Origin: an uncultured Verrucomicrobiae bacterium
Lineage (GTDB): Bacteria > Verrucomicrobiota > Verrucomicrobiia > Verrucomicrobiales > DEV007
Assembly (NCBI GenBank): GCA_937898895.1
Contig: CALDKL010000359.1
Span: 1 to 5,457, forward strand
Length of the DNA stretch: 5,457 nt
Direction of reading: 5' to 3'
Shown here piece after piece: positions 1 through 5,457 of this stretch. Position 1 is the stretch's first letter; every line of letters begins with the position of its first letter. Position numbers and translations under genes: made by a program. The notes beneath the pieces were generated by a model that made no database searches, had not been told where the DNA came from, and was given only the letters and a program-made list of their open reading frames with translations.

Positions 1-1
1 C

Positions 2-3000
2 TCCACGATGTTGGTAAAGGAAGGGGAAGCGAAGGCAGCCATCGTTGCGAGCAGTCGATACGGGAAACAAGCGATTTTGTTGCAGGAAGTGATTCGAACA
101 AGAACGGGTGTCACTCTTCCGATCCTCGACCCCCAGTCCGTGTCCCTCCCGTTGACGCAAGCGTTGATTCTTCTGGGAAACCGATCCACCAACCGGATCC
201 TCGGCAGGTTGTATGATTCATTTTTTGCGCTGACGGATCTGAAATATCCCGGTGCCGGTGGCTATGAACTCCGCACGGTCTGCGACCCTTTCGGAAATGG
301 TTACCATGCGATCATCGCGGGAGGCAGCGATGATGTGGGAGTCGAGGCGGCCGCACAGCAGTTCGTGAAGGAGATTTCCGCCCGAAAGGATGAAGGCGGA
401 ACGTTCTCTGTGGGATGGCTTCTGGAGGTGAAGCTCGGGCAGAAGGTGCCACTGCCGAAGGAAGGCGCGGGGACAATGCCCACCTGGCAGGATTCCATGA
501 GCTACGGATCCCAGGGGTACTTTGGCTGGAACAGCATCAGCAAAAACGAAGCGCTCTACTACATGACCGGGGATCCGCAGTATGCGAAGGAGTTTCTGCG
601 GCTCGCCTTTCCCGACGCGAAAGCGAGGAAGGACATCGAACGCATCGATGGTGAACGCATCGAGAAGAAGGACGATCCGCTGGCCGGACCCTATCACTAC
701 AATGCCACCCGGATGATTCTTTACTGGGATCTGATCGAGGAAAGCCCGGTGTTCACCGATGCGGAGCGTCTGAAGGTAGCCAATGCGTTCTCGCGTCAAC
801 TGACGCATCGGCTAAAGGAGTGGACCGGAAAAAATCTGTCTGACCTGAAGCAACCGAGAACCGTTATCGGATCGCGACACGACACCTACTCCTCCCTCTC
901 TCTCTATGCGCTGGCGCGCTATTTCCAGAGAGATTATCCCGGCCCGGTCTGGAAGCAGGTTCTCAAAATGGGCGGCGACGATTCCTTTGCGCCTTTGGCG
1001 CAGGCAAGGCCGTGGGTGTCAGGCGAAAACGACAACCTTTTCTGGTATGGCACGGCTCTTGCGCCGATCCTGGATTATATGATCCTCAGCGGAGATCGTC
1101 GCGGCGTGCAGAGCGGAGCGCTGCAGTATCTGCTCAAAAATCAGGAAGTCTTGTGGGATGGCACCTCTGCGGATCGGCAGTTGAGTTACGCTGCGCTCGA
1201 TTTTCTGAACAAGGCATCCTATCTCCTGAATGACGGGCGGTGGCTCACCTACCGGGACCGCATCCGGCTGGAGACAAACGGATTTCGACTCGATCAGTCG
1301 TTCTGGCCGGATGAATCGCTCGAGTCGACTCAACCAGACGATCTGTTGAACCGCTGGACGATTTGGTTTCTGGCACCGGCCCAGGCTGCCTCACGTCGCT
1401 CCGGGTTCCCGCCGGAGCGATCCTTTGAGAACATGAGTTATCGCACGACAACGGATGGAGGAGGCGATTTCATCCTGCTGGATGGTATGAATGGGGAATC
1501 TCGCAATCCGTATCATACCTTTGCGCTTCTCAATTTGCGAATCGATGGGAAGACTCTGCTCAAAGGATATCTGAATCAGGTGCGTACTTCGGCGGATGGA
1601 ACCGTGACACCCGAAGTGGCGAAGGATGCGGCGCTGGGAGGCTACTTCTCGATGGGGAGCAGTGTCTGGGCCGAAGCCGATGTGCCCGGAATGCCCTACT
1701 GTGAATGGCGGCGAGGCTGGTACCTGCGCTCCGGCAAGTATGCCCTCGCGGCAGATCGGCTGAAATTTCAGAAAATGAGCGAACGGTTTTGTGCGGAATT
1801 TTGGTGGCAGAATGAGGGGACAGGCTGGACGCAGGACGAGGCAATCCTGGCGTCACGGGAGTCTCGCGTGGTACCCTGTGATTCGCTCTACACCGAGATC
1901 AGTGCGACGGACAAGAGGGCGGCCGTGCAGTTCTGGAATGGCGCGGTGGAGGCAAACGAGGAAAAGCACTTCTTCTCGCTGATTGCAAAGGCGGATCCGG
2001 GGATGAAGGTCAGGGGCGAGCGACTTGCTCCCAATGCCGCAATTTTTATGGCACCGGAACCCGTTCTGGTTTCGGCGGGGAGGTATCACGACGTCGATGC
2101 GGCCTTGTCTCTCCTCAGTGAAACATATGGGTTTGCGAGAGCGTTGCGAAGCGCCCCGGGTATCCGTGTCTCTGCTCCCGTGGATTTGGATTGGAATTTT
2201 GAGAGCGGCATCTTGAACGTCCTCTGCACGGAGGAAGTCGTGTTGCAACTGGCGGCAGCAGGTACCAAGAACCTGATCGTTGATGGGAAAGGAGTGCAAG
2301 TGAAAGATCATACGGTGTCCCTTTCCCTGGCTCCGGGGAACCACCTGCTCTCGGGCGTCTTTCCCGCGTCGGAATGGATCAGTGCGGTTCAGAAGGCGGC
2401 GAGCCGAATGTCCAAAAACCCGAATCCGGCTCCCCGCAAACCGGACTCTGATGTGCCGACGCAGTTGCCCTCCCTGTCACCGACCTTTCATGTGGATCTG
2501 CCTGGCAGAGTCACCAAAATCGTTCCGGGTCGCTTGAACAACGCGCCGGTTGCTTTCGCGGCGAGGGGGAAAGTGGTCAGTGCGGTGGATGGTGCGGGAA
2601 AGATTCTTCGGGAGTTCGAGTCACCTGCGGACATCAGCCAGCTGCACTGGTGGGATCAGGCGAACCGTTTGATCATTGGGACTTCGGACCAGCGAGTTCT
2701 GGCATTTTCGCCGGAGGGAACGCTGTGTTGGACGTTTCAGTCCGAAATGGCTCCGGAAGTGGCGGCGGCCGGGAAAACCTACTGGTTTAACACGGCCCCC
2801 GGTCATGGTGGCATTCACGGTCTGGACAGTGGCGTCTTTCTCGAGAATCGGAGTCAGCTCTTTGTGGGAAGCGCCTGTACGCTGGAGATTCTGGATGCGA
2901 ATGGAAAACTCATGCGGCGACTTCCGCAATTCTGGGGACCACCGGCCCTGTTCCAGACGGTTCCGGCTGCTGACGGGAGCGTGAATCTGCTGGTGGCTCG

Positions 3001-3628
3001 CGACATCACCGACAGTCCTGCGCTGCACATCATCAACAGCAAGACGATGGATCCCTCTCCGTCCGGATTCAACGGCGTGCCGTTTGGCCATCGTTCGGTT
3101 GGCGGGTGGATCGATCAGCGAAGGCTGCATTTGTTTCATCGCGATGTGAATGGCGACGGAAAGAAAGAGATCATCAGTGACATCACCGGGGTGTGGAATC
3201 GGATTTCGACCTGGGACGAAGAGGGCAGTCCCTTGGCGAGCATCCATTTCGGGCCGGGTCCGTCTCCTTTTCGGGGCATGAACGAACTGGCTCCGGGATT
3301 GATTCGCGGCACCGATATGGGTGATCTCAACGGCGATGGAAGACCGGAGATCGTTTCTGCGCAGTCGAATCGGATGGTGATCGCTCTGGATGGAGAGTGT
3401 CGAGTCCAATGGTCACGCCGAGTGGACGGGGTGCCCACAGCGCTCCGGATGGCGGGGGACAGAGTTGTCGTCGGACAGGAAGATGGTGCGATTTTGGTAT
3501 TGGATGGAAAGGGAGTGTTCCTGTCAAAAACGATCGCTTCGGGAGCGGTCGACGCACTGATTGCGGGAGAGCATCGGGATGTTCTCGTAGTTCGAGGAGC
3601 CAGTATCGAGAAGTTCAGGATACCCTGA
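2..3628 (+). CDS. Large multidomain heparinase II/III-like (alpha/alpha toroid plus beta-sandwich) protein with C-terminal beta-propeller; 5' end outside window
   Basis: This probably acts outside the cytoplasm on an acidic or complex polysaccharide, as a lyase or hydrolase; the substrate is unknown. Numbering from the first visible ATG (base 8), residues 1-140 form an alpha/beta domain like the N-domains of some glycosidases (alternating hydrophobic strands, e.g. ALILLGN). Residues 160-470 are helical and aromatic-rich, as in an alpha/alpha toroid (GPYHYNATRM near 227, SRHDTYSSLSLYALARYF near 289, SGENDNLFWYG near 338). Residues 475-795 resemble the heparinase II/III beta-sandwich (GGGDFILLDG, then NPYHTFALLNLRIDGKTLL with His503). 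Residues 796-826 are a Pro-rich linker. Residues 827-1206 are a beta-propeller of about seven or eight blades, including two DxNGDGxxE loops at 1046 and 1106. The frame is open upstream of base 8, no Shine-Dalgarno is visible and there is no signal peptide, so the true start almost certainly lies to the left. Family assignment comes from motif pattern only; enzymatic activity is inferred. Confidence 0.93.
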   Translation, partial: STMLVKEGEAKAAIVASSRYGKQAILLQEVIRTRTGVTLPILDPQSVSLPLTQALILLGNRSTNRILGRLYDSFFALTDLKYPGAGGYELRTVCDPFGNGYHAIIAGGSDDVGVEAAAQQFVKEISARKDEGGTFSVGWLLEVKLGQKVPLPKEGAGTMPTWQDSMSYGSQGYFGWNSISKNEALYYMTGDPQYAKEFLRLAFPDAKARKDIERIDGERIEKKDDPLAGPYHYNATRMILYWDLIEESPVFTDAERLKVANAFSRQLTHRLKEWTGKNLSDLKQPRTVIGSRHDTYSSLSLYALARYFQRDYPGPVWKQVLKMGGDDSFAPLAQARPWVSGENDNLFWYGTALAPILDYMILSGDRRGVQSGALQYLLKNQEVLWDGTSADRQLSYAALDFLNKASYLLNDGRWLTYRDRIRLETNGFRLDQSFWPDESLESTQPDDLLNRWTIWFLAPAQAASRRSGFPPERSFENMSYRTTTDGGGDFILLDGMNGESRNPYHTFALLNLRIDGKTLLKGYLNQVRTSADGTVTPEVAKDAALGGYFSMGSSVWAEADVPGMPYCEWRRGWYLRSGKYALAADRLKFQKMSERFCAEFWWQNEGTGWTQDEAILASRESRVVPCDSLYTEISATDKRAAVQFWNGAVEANEEKHFFSLIAKADPGMKVRGERLAPNAAIFMAPEPVLVSAGRYHDVDAALSLLSETYGFARALRSAPGIRVSAPVDLDWNFESGILNVLCTEEVVLQLAAAGTKNLIVDGKGVQVKDHTVSLSLAPGNHLLSGVFPASEWISAVQKAASRMSKNPNPAPRKPDSDVPTQLPSLSPTFHVDLPGRVTKIVPGRLNNAPVAFAARGKVVSAVDGAGKILREFESPADISQLHWWDQANRLIIGTSDQRVLAFSPEGTLCWTFQSEMAPEVAAAGKTYWFNTAPGHGGIHGLDSGVFLENRSQLFVGSACTLEILDANGKLMRRLPQFWGPPALFQTVPAADGSVNLLVARDITDSPALHIINSKTMDPSPSGFNGVPFGHRSVGGWIDQRRLHLFHRDVNGDGKKEIISDITGVWNRISTWDEEGSPLASIHFGPGPSPFRGMNELAPGLIRGTDMGDLNGDGRPEIVSAQSNRMVIALDGECRVQWSRRVDGVPTALRMAGDRVVVGQEDGAILVLDGKGVFLSKTIASGAVDALIAGEHRDVLVVRGASIEKFRIP

Positions 3629-3883
3629 CCCAAGGATGTCGGCCTTCTCGAGCATCGGCCTGGTGACTTCGGAGGCGACGAAGCCATCGGTGCTGCCCCC
3701 ATCAGGGAAGATCGTGGCAGGTGAGAAAAGGCAAAAGAGAGGAGGAGATCGCGCAGGTCATGGACGCGGTGGGGACGTTCTCGATAGGCCAGACTCGGTC
3801 ACCAGGACAGACGCGGGGGCAGCGGAATGCCGAGAGGCTTGTGGGCATTTCGAGGATCCCGTGGTAGTGGTTTCCCGAATCCA
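3629..3883. other. 255-base spacer with coding-like composition and no identifiable gene
   Basis: This separates the two plus-strand genes. I see no tRNA, strong terminator hairpin or convincing sigma-70 promoter in it. A short GGCC/GGCC inverted pair flanks the loop TTCTCGAGCATC at about 3640-3659, just after the upstream stop, but there is no T-run behind it. Bases 3723-3749 are purine-rich. Several short frames have G/C-biased third positions. Plus-strand 3636-3740 begins MSAFSSIGLVTSEATKPS. Plus-strand 3721-3867 is a GTG-started 48-residue frame containing EEIAQVMDAVGTFSIGQ and ending GISRIPW. The minus strand of about 3628-3720 reads FPDGGSTDGFVASEVTRPML. None matches a family I recognise. 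The region could be a decayed gene, a small-protein gene, an untranslated leader for the beta-helix gene, or random open frame in GC-rich DNA. Confidence 0.5.
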
Positions 3884-4939
3884 ATGAAACGAACCCTGGT
3901 AGCCATTCACCTGCTGATCTCCTTCGTAAGGGCGGGCGATCTCACCGTGCGCTCGCCTGAAGACCTTCGTGCCGCCCTGCCGAATCTCGTTGCCGGAGAT
4001 CGTCTTCTCATTGGTCCGGGGGAATATCCGGGTGGTCACCATGTCGTAGGCATCGAAAAGCTCACGATCTGTGCACTCGATCCCGAAAATCCGCCGAGTT
4101 TCGTTGGCGGGGGAAACGCCTGGCAGTTCTCGCGATGCCCGGATCTCACCCTGAGCCATCTCCAGATGCGCGGTCAGACGGGCAATGGAATCAACCTCGA
4201 TGACGGAGGTGATCGGGAACATCCGGTCGGGGGAATCACGCTTGCGCATCTCGAGATCCGCGACGTGGGGCCTCAGGGAAATCACGACGGAATCAAGGGA
4301 TCTGGACTCGTGAATCTCACGATCCGCGACTGTTATCTCGAAGGCTGGGGAGGACAAGGAATCGACCTGGTCGGATGCCATCGCTCTCTCATCACGACAT
4401 GCCGCCTGGTCGGGAAGGAGGGCTTCCGTGCCTCCGCCGGGGTGCAGATGAAGGGTGGCTCGTCGGAGATTGTGGTGGAGAAATGCCACTTCAAGAACGC
4501 GGGCGAACGACCGATCCATCTCGGCGGCTCGACCGGGCTCGACTATTTTCGCCCTCCCGGTGCGAAACACGAGGCAGCCCATCTCATCGCGCGTGACAAT
4601 GTGATCGAAGGTGGTCTCTGTGCCGCCGCCTTCGTCGGGGTGATCGGGGCGGAGTTTTCGAACAACACGATCCTTTTTCCGGAGCGATGGGTGTTTCGCA
4701 TTCTTCAGGAGACGACCGGCCCGGAATTCTCGCCTAGTGGGAATGTCAGGGTATCGGGGAATCGAATCATCTTTCGCCGAGGAGAGATTCGGACCGAGGT
4801 GAATATCGGGGAGGGAACCGCGCCGGAGACCTTTGTTTTCGAGGGGAATTGCTGGTTTGCCGAAGATCGACCTGCGCAGTCGAAGCCGCAGCTGCCGGTG
4901 GAGGAAATGGGGGGGATCTACGGAGTGGATCCGCGCTGA
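3884..4939 (+). CDS. Secreted right-handed parallel beta-helix protein (pectate-lyase-like fold)
   Basis: The 351-residue product is predicted to be exported and to fold as a single parallel beta-helix, the scaffold of many polysaccharide lyases, C5-epimerases and rhamnogalacturonases. I chose the ATG at 3884 because it gives a clean signal peptide: MKR, then the core TLVAIHLLISFV, with VRA|GDL as the likely cleavage site after residue 17. An in-frame ATG at 3827 would add 19 residues (MPRGLWAFRG...) that bury the signal. No good Shine-Dalgarno precedes 3884. Coil-like repeats run from about residue 55 to 325 (LTICALD, LTLSHLQMRG, ITLAHLEIRD, LTIRDCYLEG). Distinctive blocks are NHDGIKGSG (133), GWGGQGIDLVGCH (154), GVQMKGGSSEI (186), GGSTGLDYFRP (214), FRILQE (271) and a C-terminal GIYGVDP. 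I associate these blocks with a conserved planctomycete/verrucomicrobial beta-helix family of unknown activity. The mature protein has eight cysteines. The upstream gene on the same strand encodes a toroid lyase-like protein, which suggests a role in glycan processing. Confidence 0.93.
   Translation: MKRTLVAIHLLISFVRAGDLTVRSPEDLRAALPNLVAGDRLLIGPGEYPGGHHVVGIEKLTICALDPENPPSFVGGGNAWQFSRCPDLTLSHLQMRGQTGNGINLDDGGDREHPVGGITLAHLEIRDVGPQGNHDGIKGSGLVNLTIRDCYLEGWGGQGIDLVGCHRSLITTCRLVGKEGFRASAGVQMKGGSSEIVVEKCHFKNAGERPIHLGGSTGLDYFRPPGAKHEAAHLIARDNVIEGGLCAAAFVGVIGAEFSNNTILFPERWVFRILQETTGPEFSPSGNVRVSGNRIIFRRGEIRTEVNIGEGTAPETFVFEGNCWFAEDRPAQSKPQLPVEEMGGIYGVDPR
4250..4330 (+). repeat. Imperfect 15-base direct repeat with 66-base period inside the beta-helix gene
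   Basis: CTCGAGATCCGCGAC (4250-4264) and CTCACGATCCGCGAC (4316-4330) match at 13 of 15 positions and are exactly 66 bases apart. They encode LEIRD and LTIRD at residues 123 and 145 of the beta-helix protein. The 22-residue period is about one turn of a parallel beta-helix, so this is a coil repeat visible at the DNA level rather than a mobile or regulatory repeat. Confidence 0.6.
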
Positions 4940-4944
4940 GGAGT

Positions 4945-5457
4945 TCACACCTCGATCCCTCGCTTTGCCAGTCTTCGCTGCAGATCCCAATGCATGGCGA
5001 GGGCACCGAGTTCGGAAAGCAGGAGGACGATCCAGATCGCCCAGACGAGGGGGAACGTTCCGGCGGCGAGCAGGGGCAGCAGAAAGCAGCCAAACAAGGG
5101 AATGACAAGGCGCATAGCGCAACCCAGGCCCACCGCCACGAAGGGCGGACCGTGGCGACGGAAGGCAGCGATGCGGCTCGGAAATCCCGCGATCATGGCA
5201 ACCATTGCGCCGAGGATGGGCCAATGCATTTGGTGGGTGGTGATCCAGTCGGAGAGACGGGAGAATTCGAGTCTGGCTTGTGTGCTCCAGGTGGTTCCCT
5301 CGTCAAAAGACCGTGAACCGATCCAAAGTGCGGAGAGCAGGCTGATCGAGAATATCCAGGTGAGACTCCGTCGGGCGTCCTTCCGCAAGTTCGAATCCCG
5401 GAGAATCAAACGGATAAAAAAAAAAAAAAAAAGGAGCACGAAATACTCACCCACCAT
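4945..5457 (-). CDS. Small multi-pass inner-membrane protein of unknown function; 5' end at or beyond the window edge
   Basis: About 170 residues are visible, with four or five likely membrane segments: roughly residues 5-19 (through a run of five Phe), 33-47, 78-92, 103-129 and 134-153. The C-terminus is basic and polar (HWDLQRRLAKRGIEV) and probably cytoplasmic. I do not recognise the family firmly. The last two hydrophobic segments, with GLGCAMRLVIPLFGC between them, faintly recall AtpI-like ATP synthase accessory proteins, but no ATP synthase gene is adjacent, so this is only a possibility. The visible ATG uses the last three bases of the window; the frame may continue further. The first 14 residues depend on the exact length of a 17-base homopolymer (5416-5432), so the N-terminus is uncertain; a TTG at residue 17 is an alternative start beyond the tract. 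The stop lies 5 bases from the stop of the convergent beta-helix gene. Confidence 0.78.
   Translation of the reverse strand: MVGEYFVLLFFFFFIRLILRDSNLRKDARRSLTWIFSISLLSALWIGSRSFDEGTTWSTQARLEFSRLSDWITTHQMHWPILGAMVAMIAGFPSRIAAFRRHGPPFVAVGLGCAMRLVIPLFGCFLLPLLAAGTFPLVWAIWIVLLLSELGALAMHWDLQRRLAKRGIEV
5416..5432. repeat. 17-base A (T on minus strand) homopolymer tract
   Basis: There is an uninterrupted run of 17 A on the plus strand. Read on the minus strand, it encodes the end of a Leu codon and five consecutive Phe codons near the start of the membrane protein. Such a run stands out in this GC-rich sequence. It could be a true slippage-prone coding tract, a length error in sequencing or assembly, or the T-tail of a terminator: a weak minus-strand hairpin GAGTA-TTTCG-TGCTC (5434-5448) lies immediately before it. 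Confidence 0.95.

Noticed and set aside
2621..3409. 262-codon minus-strand open frame opposite the propeller region
   Set aside because: Low-complexity His/Arg/Pro-rich translation lying entirely inside the well-supported plus-strand propeller.
3640..3659. Possible terminator hairpin after the large gene
   Set aside because: The stem is only GGCC/GGCC around a 12-base loop, with no following T-run; too weak to call.
3136..3702. 188-codon minus-strand open frame overlapping the 3' end of the large gene and the spacer
   Set aside because: The translation is Ser/Pro/Arg-rich with no recognisable motif, and most of it is antisense to the calcium-loop propeller blades.
3827..3883. Longer start for the beta-helix protein (ATG at 3827)
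   Set aside because: It adds 19 polar and glycine-rich residues ahead of an otherwise textbook signal peptide; ATG 3884 fits export better.
3758..5224. 488-codon open frame on the minus strand across the beta-helix gene
   Set aside because: It is antisense to a gene with a signal peptide and clear family motifs, and its own translation is rich in Arg, Pro and Ser with no domain or membrane pattern. Long antisense frames are expected in GC-rich coding DNA. It also overlaps the membrane-protein gene in another frame on the same strand.
5389..5398. GTTCGAATCC, identical to the usual tRNA T-loop consensus
   Set aside because: The flanking bases GCAAG and CCCGG do not form the required five-pair stem, no acceptor or anticodon arm surrounds it, and it lies in the membrane-protein coding frame (RDSNLRK).

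Overview
The window looks like chromosomal DNA from a GC-rich, Gram-negative bacterium of the Planctomycetes-Verrucomicrobia-Lentisphaerae kind. I infer this from the protein families: a very large heparinase-type toroid enzyme fused to a beta-propeller, and a secreted parallel beta-helix protein with a signature I associate with these phyla. The Shine-Dalgarno sequences are also weak or absent. No rRNA, tRNA or other marker gene confirms the phylum. I see no mobile element, CRISPR array or phage gene.

Layout. Positions 2-3628 (+) hold a giant open frame that is still open at the left edge. It is probably the C-terminal 1200 or so residues of a secreted polysaccharide lyase or hydrolase-like protein: an alpha/beta N-domain, an alpha/alpha toroid, a heparinase II/III-like beta-sandwich, a proline-rich linker, and a beta-propeller with two calcium-loop (FG-GAP type) motifs. 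Positions 3629-3883 form a 255-base spacer with no gene I can name, although parts of it have coding-like composition. Positions 3884-4939 (+) encode a 351-residue protein with a signal peptide and a right-handed parallel beta-helix. Positions 4945-5457 (-) encode a small multi-pass membrane protein that runs to the right edge, converges on the beta-helix gene with only 5 bases between stops, and carries a 17-base A/T homopolymer inside its N-terminal coding region.

How they fit together. The two plus-strand genes both look extracytoplasmic and both have folds typical of acidic-polysaccharide lyases, epimerases or hydrolases, so a shared role in glycan breakdown is plausible. The 255-base gap means they need not be one transcript. 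The minus-strand membrane gene belongs to a different transcription unit and has no evident functional link. I did not find a convincing undescribed multi-gene system. The best leads are the toroid-propeller fusion, the conserved but to my knowledge uncharacterised beta-helix family, the coding-like spacer and the homopolymer tract.
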